From: Alteribacter keqinensis
Lineage (GTDB): Bacteria; Bacillota; Bacilli; Bacillales; Salisediminibacteriaceae
DNA: 64,000 bases
NCBI RefSeq assembly: GCF_003710255.1
Contig: NZ_RHIB01000001.1
Span: forward strand, 2,232,001 to 2,296,000
Direction: 5' to 3'
Positions 28,560 to 37,391 of the stretch are shown in pieces (the stretch's first letter is position 1; every line of letters begins with the position of its first letter). Both the position numbers and the translations under genes were made by a program. The notes under the pieces are model-generated. The model saw only the letters and a program-made list of their open reading frames with translations. It was not told the DNA's origin and did not search any database.

Positions 28560-29498
28560 ATGAAAGTTGTAGAAAACATGGCAGAACTTATCGGTGATAC
28601 ACCTCTTGTAAAGCTTCAAAAGCTCGCTCCCGAGGGAGGCGCTGATGTTTACCTGAAGCTTGAATTTATGAACCCCAGCGGCAGTGTAAAAGACCGGGCT
28701 GCCTTCAACATGATCCGTCAGGCTGAAAAAGACGGTCATCTTAATGAAAACAGTGTTATTATCGAGCCTACATCAGGCAATACAGGTATCGGCATTGCCA
28801 TGAACACGGCAGCCCGCGGATACCGCACAATCTTAACGATGCCCGACACGATGAGCCAGGAGCGCATCAATTTATTAAAAGCCTATGGCGCTGAGGTTGT
28901 ACTCACACCAGGTGATAAAAAAATGCCCGGTGCTATCGAAAAAGCTCACGAACTTGTAAAAGAAATTCCGAACAGCTTCATGCCTATGCAGTTTGAAAAT
29001 GCAGCAAATCCCGATGCCCACCGTAAAACAACAGCACACGAAATTAAAGAAGGCATGGATCAAATCGGTAAAAATCTGAGCGCCTTTGTTGCAGCTTCCG
29101 GTACAGGCGGGACCATTACCGGAACAGGTGAGGAACTTAAAAAGTTCTATCCTGAAGTAAGCGTTCACGTTGTTGAGCCTAAGGGCTCCCCTGTCCTTTC
29201 AGGCGGCAAACCAGGGCCTCATAAGCTGGTCGGGACAAGTCCGGGATTTGTTCCACCGATACTAAATGAAGACGTCTATGGTGAGATCTTTACCGTAACA
29301 GATGAGGATGCTTATGATATCACACGCCGTTTATCCCGTGAGGAAGGTATTCTAGTAGGCCCGTCTTCCGGTGCTGCCTGCTATGCTGCACTTGAAGTAG
29401 CCAAACGCCTGTCTTCTGACGATGTGGTCGTAGCGATCGCCTGCGACACCGGTGAGCGTTATCTCTCCACTGATTTATTCGTATTCGACGGACAATAA
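28560..29498 (+). CDS. ytkP: Cysteine synthase family protein YtkP
   Basis: A PLP-dependent fold II enzyme of 312 residues. The PLP lysine is in PSGSVKDRAAF (about residue 41), TSGNTGIG follows, and the phosphate-binding GTGGTITGTG (about 177) is present. It resembles O-acetylserine sulfhydrylases (CysK/CysM) and is the likely orthologue of B. subtilis YtkP, whose in vivo role as a cysteine synthase is less certain than that of CysK. I prefer the ATG at 28560 because AAAGGA lies 8 bases upstream; the ATG at 28536 would place the ribosome site inside the gene. A terminator follows. Confidence 0.88.
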   Translation: MKVVENMAELIGDTPLVKLQKLAPEGGADVYLKLEFMNPSGSVKDRAAFNMIRQAEKDGHLNENSVIIEPTSGNTGIGIAMNTAARGYRTILTMPDTMSQERINLLKAYGAEVVLTPGDKKMPGAIEKAHELVKEIPNSFMPMQFENAANPDAHRKTTAHEIKEGMDQIGKNLSAFVAASGTGGTITGTGEELKKFYPEVSVHVVEPKGSPVLSGGKPGPHKLVGTSPGFVPPILNEDVYGEIFTVTDEDAYDITRRLSREEGILVGPSSGAACYAALEVAKRLSSDDVVVAIACDTGERYLSTDLFVFDGQ

Positions 29499-29518
29499 TA
29501 TATCGAAAATACAATAAG

Positions 29519-29562
29519 AATCTGCCCGAAAGGTTTTACTCCTTTCGGGCAGATTTTTATAT
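29519..29562 (+). terminator. Terminator after ytkP
   Basis: AATCTGCCCGAAAGG pairs with CCTTTCGGGCAGATT around a short loop followed by a T run. Confidence 0.92.
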
Positions 29563-29599
29563 TCAGTGTGTTTATGGAAAATAGAAACGATCACAGTTT

Positions 29600-30775
29600 T
29601 TATATTATCTTCTTTTCCATCCTCATGATCACAAGGAGCAGGAATGCTCCTATGAGCGTTAATACTCCGTAAAACAGGTATACATACAAAATGTCCTGCC
29701 AGTCAATGATTAATCCCGCAAAGAAGGTAAAGAAGAAGGCACCAAGCCCGTTACCTACAGCAGCATATAAACTCACTGCCGTTGCCTTCACTTCTTCAGG
29801 TGCCAGGTTACGCACGTACTGAAGAGCAGCCGGGATAAACAAACCGATACTCAACCCCTGTATTACTGTTGTCATGTAGATGATTTCCGGAGACGGTCCA
29901 AGGAAATAAAAGAGCCAGCGGAGGCCGGAAACAAGAGCAGCCACAAACAAGATAACCATGATTCCCTGTCTCTGAATGAGCTCCCCTGCCCAGCGCATAA
30001 ACGGGATTTCACTCCCAGCTGCTAAAAGAAACGCCAGTCCGACACCAGCAAGAGATCCTCCGGCAAACTGAATAAGAAGTCCAAAGTAAAAATTGTTGGC
30101 CATAATCGGTCCGAATACGAGAAACGTTACGACTAAAAATAAAACAAACCGGGGTACCTTAATGAGACTCTTCAATCCTGAGAAAAGTTCTACCCTCGGA
30201 AGAGCGGATTCCTTTGGCATTTTAAGAGCAAAGTAGGCACTGATCCACAAAATCAAGGCAAAAGCATAAAAAATGATCGATGGGCCAAACCAGTCGGAAA
30301 GGTTACCCATAACCCATACCGACAATGCGAAACCTGCTGCTCCCCACATGCGGATACGTCCATAGTCTCCTCCGTTTTTATGAACGTGATTCATAACCAT
30401 ACTGTCTGACAGAGGGATAATCGCACTTTGGAAAAGGGCAAGAAAAGCTGCGATGAAAACGAGGACCGGATAAACCTCCGTTGTCGTATACATCAGACCA
30501 ATCGCCCCGGTCCCAATAGCGGCAATCGTCAGTAATATCCTCGGGCTTCTCGTATAATCACTGATCATCCCCCATAGGGGCTGAGCCACGAGCATGGTAA
30601 TCGGCCCGATGGACATGATCGTTCCTATCTGACCTCCGGAAAGCCCTACCTCATTTTGCAGGTAAACACTTAAAAGGGGGAAGAGGCCTCCGATTGCGAA
30701 GAAAGATAAAAAGTAAAACATCCGCATATGAAACAGCACGGGCTTGTGTTCTTGAATAACTTGTTCCTTCAACAT
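29600..30775 (-). CDS. MFS transporter (MFS_1-like)
   Basis: A protein of about 391 residues with roughly twelve membrane segments. It has the MFS loop 2-3 pattern GMISDYTRSPR (about residues 70-80) and an N-terminal FLSFFAIGGLFPLLSVYL helix typical of the PPP / nucleoside-symporter-like MFS group. The substrate cannot be told from the sequence. The ATG at 30775 (MLKEQV) lies 9 bases after AAAAGG; an upstream TTG is less likely. Only about 18 bases separate it from pepV, so it is co-transcribed with a peptidase gene, which makes peptide or amino-acid transport conceivable but unproven. Confidence 0.82.
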   Translation of the reverse strand: MLKEQVIQEHKPVLFHMRMFYFLSFFAIGGLFPLLSVYLQNEVGLSGGQIGTIMSIGPITMLVAQPLWGMISDYTRSPRILLTIAAIGTGAIGLMYTTTEVYPVLVFIAAFLALFQSAIIPLSDSMVMNHVHKNGGDYGRIRMWGAAGFALSVWVMGNLSDWFGPSIIFYAFALILWISAYFALKMPKESALPRVELFSGLKSLIKVPRFVLFLVVTFLVFGPIMANNFYFGLLIQFAGGSLAGVGLAFLLAAGSEIPFMRWAGELIQRQGIMVILFVAALVSGLRWLFYFLGPSPEIIYMTTVIQGLSIGLFIPAALQYVRNLAPEEVKATAVSLYAAVGNGLGAFFFTFFAGLIIDWQDILYVYLFYGVLTLIGAFLLLVIMRMEKKII

Positions 30776-30793
30776 TAACAGCAACCTTTTTTA

Positions 30794-32197
30794 TTATTTT
30801 GCAAGTTCGTAGATGGCCTGGGCATAGATGGATGTTGCTTTTAACAGATCTTCGATATAAATGGCTTCATCAGCCTGATGAGCTAAATCATCACGGTGGG
30901 GAAACAACGGACCAAATGCAACACCTTCATCCAAAGATCTGGCATACGTGCCTCCGCCGATTGCGATGAGCTCTGTTTTCTTGCCAGTCTGTTCTTCGTA
31001 AACCTTGGATAACACCTTTACAAGCTCGGAAGATTCCTCAACCATATGAGGTGTTTCATGGGTTTTAATTACACCTTCAAAAGGAGCCATTTCCCTGTCC
31101 AGAACAGCCTTGACCTCATCAAAGGAAGCTCCTTTTGGATACCGGAGGTTAATGCCGATCATTGCTTCTTTACCATCTTTGTATTCCAGAATGCCAATGT
31201 TCATGGTCAAATCGCCGAGCTGTTCATCATGGTGGGCGATCCCCAGCTTCTTTCCTCTGGAATCACGGGCAAACTTTTCTCCTAAACGTGCAGCAAAGTC
31301 TGTTGCAGATGCCTGAAACGAACAGGTTTGTAAAAAACGGGCCATCTCCAGACCTCCGTTAATTCCTTTGTCAGGCTCCATACCGTGGACGGACCTCCCT
31401 TTTACGGTCAGTTCGATTTGATTTTCAGAAAGCACCTTCGTCTCTCCAGTGAGTTTCTCTTCGTGAAGAAAGCTCTCAAATTGTTTTACCAGATCATCTT
31501 CATACTGTGTTTCAATCACTGCAACTGCGTTTTCAGGAACCATGTTCAGGCGGTGACCGCTTTTAAAGTGGACAAGCGTGTGCTCTCCTTCTTTTTCATC
31601 ACCTTTGAGATTGCGGGTATAGAACAGATCACAGATTCCCTTTTCCGAATAAATAACCGGAAAGTCAGCGTCCGGGGCAAAACCCATCAGCGGCATTTTT
31701 TCCTCTTTAAAGTAACGGTCCACGCAGCGCCATTCGCTCTCTTCATCTGTACCGATAATAATCCGCACTCGTTTGGACAAAGGCAGTTCAAGATCTTTTA
31801 CCAGTTTGAGTGCGTGATAGGCAGCCATTGTCGGCCCTTTGTCATCAATTGCTCCTCGTGCAATGATTTTTCCGTCTTTAATTTCAGCTCCGTAAGGGTC
31901 TGAAGACCATCCATCCCCCTCCGGGACCACATCGATGTGGCAAAGAATACCGATGATGTCTTCTCCTTCACCATACTCAATATGTCCGGCATACCCTTCA
32001 ATATCTTTTGTACTGAACCCTTCGTTACGGGCTTTATTTAGAAGCCAGTTATATGTATCGGCAATATCTTTTCCAAAGGGTTCACCTTGTCTGGCAGTTG
32101 AGGGGTCTAGTACACTCTTCTGTCTGAGCAGCGCCTGCGTATCTGTAATCACCGTTTCTTTTCTTTCCTGTACACGTTCATTCCAATTTATGCTCAT
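30794..32197 (-). CDS. pepV: M20 dipeptidase PepV-like (YtjP)
   Basis: A 467-residue M20 metallopeptidase. The first metal motif, CHIDVVPEGDGWSSDP (about residues 85-100), and ARGAIDDKGPT with the bridging Asp (about 115) are intact, and TDEESEW supplies the general-base Glu. PepV enzymes hydrolyse dipeptides, often with D- or beta-amino groups, in the cytosol. The ATG at 32197 follows AGGAGG. It is the B. subtilis YtjP orthologue and is the first gene of a pair with an MFS transporter. Confidence 0.92.
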   Translation of the reverse strand: MSINWNERVQERKETVITDTQALLRQKSVLDPSTARQGEPFGKDIADTYNWLLNKARNEGFSTKDIEGYAGHIEYGEGEDIIGILCHIDVVPEGDGWSSDPYGAEIKDGKIIARGAIDDKGPTMAAYHALKLVKDLELPLSKRVRIIIGTDEESEWRCVDRYFKEEKMPLMGFAPDADFPVIYSEKGICDLFYTRNLKGDEKEGEHTLVHFKSGHRLNMVPENAVAVIETQYEDDLVKQFESFLHEEKLTGETKVLSENQIELTVKGRSVHGMEPDKGINGGLEMARFLQTCSFQASATDFAARLGEKFARDSRGKKLGIAHHDEQLGDLTMNIGILEYKDGKEAMIGINLRYPKGASFDEVKAVLDREMAPFEGVIKTHETPHMVEESSELVKVLSKVYEEQTGKKTELIAIGGGTYARSLDEGVAFGPLFPHRDDLAHQADEAIYIEDLLKATSIYAQAIYELAK

Positions 32198-32332
32198 CAA
32201 ATGACCTCCTGTATTCGATTGGTGCTTTCGTTTCTAGTATACTTTTTTGCCAGCGGTGTGAAAAGCTGGGATACTTAACAGAAAATCCATAGTAGTTTTA
32301 CATAACTTTAACGTAAAATTGTCCATTTTGGC

Positions 32333-32361
32333 TTTACGAACAATTAGGAGTCCGCTAAAAT
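32333..32361 (+). promoter_or_regulatory. Likely SigA promoter of the yjfB-like gene
   Basis: TTTACG (32333-32338) and TAAAAT (32356-32361) are separated by exactly 17 bases and lie just before the AAGGAGGGGG site of the downstream gene. Confidence 0.55.
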
Positions 32362-32382
32362 ATAGGACAAAGGAGGGGGACT

Positions 32383-32595
32383 GTGGTGAAAATCAGCAGT
32401 ATGATGGCAACTCAGACTCTTAAGCTCCAGCAGACTCTAAACATATCACTTATGAAAAGCGCTCTTAATTCAGATGCGGCAATGGCTGTTTCTATGTTAG
32501 ACCGGTTAAGAGACGGAACGCAGCAGAACGATACAGCAACTACGAACCCTTCACCACACCCTGCTTTAGGTAAAAAAGTAGATATTCGTTTGTAG
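32383..32595 (+). CDS. YjfB family putative motility protein
   Basis: A 70-residue protein starting MVKISSMMATQTLKLQQTLNISLMK, which matches the YjfB_motility family. In B. subtilis such proteins belong to the flagellar (SigD) regulon, but their function is not known. It has no signal peptide and a C-terminal Pro/Thr-rich tail. The GTG at 32383 (or 32386) follows a strong AAAGGAGGGGG. It precedes ytzE on the same strand. No other motility gene is in the window, so the motility link comes only from the family name. Confidence 0.78.
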   Translation: MVKISSMMATQTLKLQQTLNISLMKSALNSDAAMAVSMLDRLRDGTQQNDTATTNPSPHPALGKKVDIRL

Positions 32596-32692
32596 CACCT
32601 GTTCATTCACCTGCATGTTTGCCACTGGTATGCATACATATTTACAACCAGCGTGCAAATGGCAGGAAAGTACCTTCATAAGGAGTGGTTCT

Positions 32693-32911
32693 TTGAAAGC
32701 TTCGACTGACCGAATGTTGACTAGGATTAAGTCCATGTACCTTTATATTAAAAAGAGGGGGAACGTCACCACACTGGAATTGGTTGAAGAATTCGGAACG
32801 ACTCACCGCACCATTCAGCGTGATCTGAATGTTTTAGAGTACAATAACCTTGTAGAAAGCCCAAGCCGCGGTACGTGGGTTGTTACAGAAAGAAAAACGA
32901 AGGTATCCTGA
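32693..32911 (+). CDS. ytzE: DeoR-type HTH protein YtzE
   Basis: A 72-residue protein that consists almost wholly of a DeoR-family winged helix-turn-helix (VTTLELVEEFGTTHRTIQRDLNVLEYNNLV). There is no effector-binding domain, as in B. subtilis YtzE. It is presumably DNA-binding; its targets are unknown. I choose TTG 32693 (MKASTDRMLT), 6-7 bases after AAGGAGTGG, over upstream ATG codons that lack a ribosome site. A strong terminator follows. In B. subtilis ytzE likewise sits between ytjP and ytzG. Confidence 0.85.
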   Translation: MKASTDRMLTRIKSMYLYIKKRGNVTTLELVEEFGTTHRTIQRDLNVLEYNNLVESPSRGTWVVTERKTKVS

Positions 32912-32918
32912 TTGAATG

Positions 32919-32964
32919 TCAAGGAGATCCAAAAGGCCTTTACGCCTTTTGGATCTCCTTTTTT
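32919..32964. terminator. Bidirectional terminator between ytzE and ytzG
   Basis: AAGGAGATCCAAAAGGC pairs with GCCTTTTGGATCTCCTT around TTTAC-like loop bases, followed by a T run. Confidence 0.93.
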
Positions 32965-32974
32965 GCCGTATTCT

Positions 32975-33706
32975 CTAAGCTTTTTCTTCTGAAGGGGTCT
33001 CCCCTTTTATCAAAGCCAGTTCCTCATCAGTTAATTCCCGGTACGTTCCCGGCTCAAGGGTTTCATCAAGAGTCAGTGAACCGATTGTTTCCCGTTTTAG
33101 AAAAACAACCTTTCTCCCTACTGCTTCAAACATCCGTTTAACCTGGTGGAACTTCCCTTCCATAATGCCAAGCCGGATCTTCAGTCCGTCTCCTTGGGCA
33201 AGCACTTCCACTGTAGCAGGTTTTGTTTCATAACCATCATCCAGTGTCACACCGGATTCCAGAGCACTGATCTCCTTTTCTCCGAGAGCCTGGTCAATCG
33301 TCGCCACATAAAGCTTCGTGACTTTCTTTTTCGGACTCGTAAGCTGATGAGCAAGTTTCCCATCATTTGTTAAAAACATCAGACCTACTGTATCTTTATC
33401 AAGCCTGCCTACAGGAAAAGGTTCAAATACAAGGTCTTCAGGCTCCAGCAGGTCAATTACGGTTTGTTCTGACTTGTCTTCCGTTGCTGAAATCACACCC
33501 TGGGGCTTGTTCATCATCAGATAGATAAATTCTTTGTACTCGAGCTCTTCCCCATTGACGATGATTACATCATTTTCAGGGTCTACATGCGTCTTTCCGT
33601 CCTTTGCCGGAGTTTCATTTACCGTTACACTACCTTGTTTAAAGAGCTTCTTTACATCTTTTCGTGAACCAAATCCCATATTTGCCAGCAGTTTATCAAG
33701 TCTCAT
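32975..33706 (-). CDS. ytzG: 16S rRNA pseudouridine synthase, RsuA type (YtzG)
   Basis: A protein of about 243 residues. An N-terminal S4 RNA-binding domain (MRLDKLLANMGFGSRKDV) is followed by a RsuA/RluB catalytic domain with the active-site Asp in VGRLDKDTVGLMFLTNDG (about residue 100). It isomerises a uridine in 16S rRNA (position 516 in E. coli numbering). The ATG at 33706 lies inside the end of the upstream gene, with GGAG about 10 bases before it, so the two are translationally coupled. The assignment to RsuA rather than RluB is by overall similarity. Confidence 0.9.
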   Translation of the reverse strand: MRLDKLLANMGFGSRKDVKKLFKQGSVTVNETPAKDGKTHVDPENDVIIVNGEELEYKEFIYLMMNKPQGVISATEDKSEQTVIDLLEPEDLVFEPFPVGRLDKDTVGLMFLTNDGKLAHQLTSPKKKVTKLYVATIDQALGEKEISALESGVTLDDGYETKPATVEVLAQGDGLKIRLGIMEGKFHQVKRMFEAVGRKVVFLKRETIGSLTLDETLEPGTYRELTDEELALIKGETPSEEKA

Positions 33707-34373
33707 TCTCTTCAATCTCCTTTATAACCTGTTTCCCAAACCCGCCCAGCTCCCCATCAAGGTAAGCTCTGATTACCCCGGGAATAATCTGACTGGCGGC
33801 GTGGCGTATCATTTTTTCATCTATCCCCTGTTTACGAAGGTCTTTCTCCATAGTGGTTACTGCTTCAATTGCTGCCTTTGTTGCCGCTTTATTAACGGAA
33901 AGAACGTCTTCCTCCGCTCCTTCCAGAACTGAAAATCTGTCTCCGAGAAACTGTTTAACCGCTTCCGCGTCGTCGGTATCAGCAGAATCTACAATGACCA
34001 GCCCTTCTTTGTCCTTCCTAAGCTGGTCCGCCTGAGTTACAAACTTACACGGGACAGCATTTCCCCTTTCAGGGAGCAAGGATTCTATATCTTTTCTCAT
34101 GACCGCTGTGGCTGTAACATAAATGGACGTTTGAGGATGAAAAAATGACTTGTTTTCTTTAATAAAAGAAGCAACCTCGTCTTTAGGAAGAAACAGCCAG
34201 ATGTCTTTATGTTCAACTAAGTCCTCTCGTTCAATCCACGTAATTCTGCTGTCACCCTGACACGCTTCAACGACTTTTTCTTTCGTTCTTGAAAACACAC
34301 GGACTTGTCTGTCTTCCGGTATAAGGTGAAGGACAGCTTGAGCAAGCTTCCCGAAACCAATAAATACGGTCAT
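33696..34373 (-). CDS. NAD(P)-binding protein resembling pyrroline-5-carboxylate reductase
   Basis: A protein of about 225 residues. A Rossmann-like N-terminus (MTVFIGFGKLAQAVLHLI) is followed by a C-terminal helical region with VNKAATKAAIEAVTTMEKDL and IIPGVIRAYLDGELGGFG. The order resembles P5C reductase and related dehydrogenases, but the diagnostic proline-binding signature is missing; a clear proC lies at 41143. I therefore do not assign catalysis. The ATG at 34373 has AGGAGGG 6 bases upstream; the longer start is unsupported. It overlaps ytzG by about 11 bases, suggesting co-expression with the pseudouridine synthase. Confidence 0.65.
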   Translation of the reverse strand: MTVFIGFGKLAQAVLHLIPEDRQVRVFSRTKEKVVEACQGDSRITWIEREDLVEHKDIWLFLPKDEVASFIKENKSFFHPQTSIYVTATAVMRKDIESLLPERGNAVPCKFVTQADQLRKDKEGLVIVDSADTDDAEAVKQFLGDRFSVLEGAEEDVLSVNKAATKAAIEAVTTMEKDLRKQGIDEKMIRHAASQIIPGVIRAYLDGELGGFGKQVIKEIEENET

Positions 34374-34483
34374 CTTCATCCCTCCTGTCAAAATCATCAG
34401 CCGCCTGTAAAAAAAGGGCGGCACATAAGGAGGCGTTATACCTAATGTGTCACCCTCTGAAACAATCTGCGTTGCTGTTGCGT

Positions 34484-34557
34484 AACGGTTGCATCTTTTA
34501 AAAGCCTGTTATGAGTGGCCTTTTATTTGAGTTGCAATGGCTCCACCCGGTTGCGCC
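34484..34557. repeat. Dispersed palindromic repeat, copy 1
   Basis: Contains AACGGTTGCATCTTTTAAAA followed by GCCTGTTATGAGTGG (34484-34518) and GCAATGGCTCCACCCGGTTG (34534-34553). The first part matches the reverse complement of the 51308-51392 copy and the second matches its direct strand, showing the element is a rearranged or self-complementary palindrome. It occupies the gap between rodA and the P5CR-like gene and has no coding capacity. Confidence 0.6.
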
Positions 34558-34631
34558 TTCATCTTCATTTTCTGTACTTAAAATGAAATGTCGAATAGCG
34601 ACAATTTATCCAAAAGAGCTTAAAAGTAAAA

Positions 34632-35807
34632 TTAATTATCTTCACCAAACATGTAATGTTTTGTTCTGATATTGACATTCAGCACAATGCCGACAGCAAT
34701 CATATTGGTAAGCAGTGCACTTCCTCCGTAACTGATAAACGGAAGAGCAAGGCCTGTGATCGGCATCAGTCCGATCGTCATTCCGATGTTTTGGAAGATC
34801 TGGAACACAAGGAGTCCGACCACACCGGCGACCAGATACGAACCGAACGTATTGTTACAGCTGAATGCAATAATGACCATCCGGTATAAAAGAAGGAAAT
34901 AAACGACGATGAGTACCGTTGCTCCTACAAATCCGAATTCCTCTCCGATCACAGTAAAGATAAAGTCCGTGTGAAGCTCTGGGATTTCGCCACCTTGGGA
35001 TTTCGCTCCCTGAGTGAAGCCCATTCCATAAAGCTGTCCTGCACCGATCCCCTGAAGGGCGTGGAACAGCTGATAACCAAGCCCGCTTGTATCCCCCATC
35101 GGATCCAGCCATGCATAGACTCTGTCAAGCTGATGGCCTTTTATAAAGATATTAAAGATATCAAAAAAGTAATTGTGAAGGATGACTAAAAAAGAAATTG
35201 CCGCAGCCACGATCGACACGAGCAGACCAATCATCCGCCATGTGACACCGGACATGAGGATCATGGTCATCATAATTGCTGCGATGACAAGGGCTGTACC
35301 AAGGTCAGGCTGAATGAGAATGAGAAAGAATGGCGGCAGGCCTACTGCAGCCACTTTACCGACTACTTTTGCATCACCGGCAAATGTTTTTTCCTTCGGT
35401 GACTGACTGATATGGTAAAGAAGATGGGCCAATGCAATAATGACGAAAATCTTTACGAACTCAGAGGGTTGAAACAAAAAGTAATCAGGGTGCCCAATCC
35501 AGCGCTGTGCCCCGTTTCGGTAGATTCCAAAGAAATGAACGAGTAACAGTAAAAACATACCTATGCCATACAAGGGAATCGAGAAATTTTTAAACATTTC
35601 GTAGTCAATACTCATTGCTGCAAGCATGAGTATCGTTCCGATGGCAAACCATACGACCTGCCTTCTTACAAAGAAAGTGCCATCAAGCTGGGCATACTGC
35701 TCCGTTGTCCCGCTGTATATTGCCATAAGGCTGATACACATAAGTACGAACAGAAGAAATAATAATGTAAAATCAAGCTGCTGTAACGAAGATTTTCGTT
35801 CTTCCAT
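34632..35807 (-). CDS. rodA: Peptidoglycan polymerase RodA (SEDS family)
   Basis: A 391-residue SEDS membrane glycosyltransferase with about ten membrane segments. RodA-like motifs include LIQPDLGTALV, GGEIPELHTDFIFTVIGEEFG and NIGMTIGLMPITGLALPF, with SYGGSALL in the last helices. SEDS proteins polymerise lipid II with a class B PBP; RodA serves sidewall synthesis. The ATG has a GGTGG site. It lies 18 bases downstream of a second SEDS gene on the same strand. No cognate PBP gene is in the window. Confidence 0.88.
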   Translation of the reverse strand: MEERKSSLQQLDFTLLFLLFVLMCISLMAIYSGTTEQYAQLDGTFFVRRQVVWFAIGTILMLAAMSIDYEMFKNFSIPLYGIGMFLLLLVHFFGIYRNGAQRWIGHPDYFLFQPSEFVKIFVIIALAHLLYHISQSPKEKTFAGDAKVVGKVAAVGLPPFFLILIQPDLGTALVIAAIMMTMILMSGVTWRMIGLLVSIVAAAISFLVILHNYFFDIFNIFIKGHQLDRVYAWLDPMGDTSGLGYQLFHALQGIGAGQLYGMGFTQGAKSQGGEIPELHTDFIFTVIGEEFGFVGATVLIVVYFLLLYRMVIIAFSCNNTFGSYLVAGVVGLLVFQIFQNIGMTIGLMPITGLALPFISYGGSALLTNMIAVGIVLNVNIRTKHYMFGEDN

Positions 35808-35825
35808 TTATTATCCACCTACATT

Positions 35826-37046
35826 TTATCTCGTAAACTGCCGAACGGGACGAAGAGGTGTGACATTCGATGAGGTCGCCGCGACTTCCTGCTCCGCATC
35901 ATCGTACACTGATTCTCTATCAAGACGCTCGGATCGTTCTTTTTCAGTTTTCCTGGAGATATTTGCTAAGATTCCAAGCGACATAAAGGTTACCATCAAT
36001 GATGATCCTCCGTAACTTAAAAGCGGGAAAGGAATCCCCGTGATCGGGAGAAGTCCGCTCACCGCACCTGCGTTAAAGAGAATCTGAATTGCCATCTGAA
36101 AAACGATTCCAAATGCGAGCAGGCTTCCGAATGCATCTCTGCAGCGTGCCCCGATCACAACGCCTCGCAGGATGATAACGACCATACACGCAAATACAAA
36201 TAATATACCGAGAAGCCCCAGTTCTTCACTTACTATCGCAAGAATAAAGTCGGTATGGGCTTCGGGAAGGTAAAAGAGTTTTTGGACACTCTGACCAAGT
36301 CCTGCACCTGTTACTCCCCCGTGGGCAATAGCGATATAAGACTGAATGAGCTGATAGCCATCGGAGAACCCAAGTTCAAACGGATCCCTGAAACCGATGA
36401 TCCGGTTCATACGGTATTCGGCTGACCGTGCATAGTAAACAAGTGCTATGGCACCAAGACCGCCGATCCACGTTAAATGAAGAAGCCTTGCTCCTGAAAC
36501 AAAGACGATTAGTCCGGCAACAGCTACTATTGAAGTCGCTGTTCCAAGGTCAGGCTGAAGCATGATTAATCCGAACAGAAAGCCAACCACCACAAGGGGA
36601 GGTAGAAGTCCTTTAAATAAGTCATTTATGTAAGCCTGTTTTTTTGAGTAGACATAAGCAAGGTACACAATAACCCCAAGTTTTACAAACTCTGATGGCT
36701 GAATCCGGAACCCTCCTGCACCAATCCAGCGCTGCGCTCCGTTCACTTCAATACCAAGGGGAGTTTTCACCAGAATCAGCATCACAACCGAACCCAGCAT
36801 AATCAGGGGTGTGAGCTTTCTGAAATGACGGTACGGAAAAAACATCAAAAATAAAAACAGCCCGCAGGATACAACAAGCCACATAAGCTGCCGTTCAAAG
36901 AAGTACGTATAATTTCCTTCCAGCTGATCATACCCCCGTACGAAGCTGGCACTGTATACCATGATTAAACCGAACGCCGCTACAAGCGCAATCGTCACTA
37001 CGAGAACCCAATCAATATGAAACCGTTTTTTAGACGTTTCTTCCAC
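35826..37046 (-). CDS. FtsW/SpoVE-like SEDS glycosyltransferase
   Basis: A 406-residue SEDS protein with about ten membrane segments. LQPDLGTATSIV, YQLIQSYIAIAHGG and GLLPITGIPFPLLSYGGSS are the FtsW/SpoVE forms of the motifs and differ from the RodA next door. A charged cytosolic tail follows (SRKTEKERSERLDRES). It would polymerise septal or spore peptidoglycan; which process cannot be decided here, because division clusters normally carry the main ftsW. The GTG start lies after AAAGGTGG. It probably forms an operon with rodA, an uncommon pairing. Confidence 0.82.
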   Translation of the reverse strand: MEETSKKRFHIDWVLVVTIALVAAFGLIMVYSASFVRGYDQLEGNYTYFFERQLMWLVVSCGLFLFLMFFPYRHFRKLTPLIMLGSVVMLILVKTPLGIEVNGAQRWIGAGGFRIQPSEFVKLGVIVYLAYVYSKKQAYINDLFKGLLPPLVVVGFLFGLIMLQPDLGTATSIVAVAGLIVFVSGARLLHLTWIGGLGAIALVYYARSAEYRMNRIIGFRDPFELGFSDGYQLIQSYIAIAHGGVTGAGLGQSVQKLFYLPEAHTDFILAIVSEELGLLGILFVFACMVVIILRGVVIGARCRDAFGSLLAFGIVFQMAIQILFNAGAVSGLLPITGIPFPLLSYGGSSLMVTFMSLGILANISRKTEKERSERLDRESVYDDAEQEVAATSSNVTPLRPVRQFTR

Positions 37047-37391
37047 GCCCGGTCACCACCTTTTATCATGTCATTGTTTCATAAAAAAATCTATTACGAA
37101 CCTTTGCCGGTCACAAATCTCAGTTCCTCAATTATAGCAGAGTCCACCCCTGCTAGAAAGGGACTAGACGCCTGTAATCATGAGAAAATAAGGAAAAATT
37201 GCTGCCCTGCCGAGGCGTTTGTTTTTTCCGTGAAAAATGCAGTCAGATGATGGAGGATCATGTAAGGTGATGGTCGTGAGCTTTCTATCTCGCATCGAGA
37301 AGGAGGTACGAAGTGACCGGAGATTTTTTTCGGGATAACCATATGATAAAACAAAATCAAAAGCCGGCATATCTGCCGGCTTTTGATTCTA
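37047..37391. other. Gene-poor gap between ftsW-like gene and wrbA
   Basis: This 345-base gap holds a terminator for wrbA and no gene I can support. A 22-codon frame at 37269 and a GTG frame at 37311 behind AAGGAGG both look like strong translation signals but give short products with no recognisable features; the second runs through the terminator. They are noted, not called. Confidence 0.4.
37357..37389 (-). terminator. Terminator after wrbA
   Basis: CAAAAGCCGGCA pairs with TGCCGGCTTTTG around TATC, directly after the wrbA stop; on the minus strand it is followed by a T-containing tail. Confidence 0.85.

Noticed and set aside
34632-37046. The two SEDS genes as a recent tandem duplication
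   Set aside because: Their motifs belong to different SEDS groups (RodA versus FtsW/SpoVE), so they are old paralogues placed side by side.
37269-37337. 22-codon frame and a GTG frame behind AAGGAGG in the ftsW-wrbA gap
   Set aside because: Good translation signals but products are tiny or run into the wrbA terminator and show no features.
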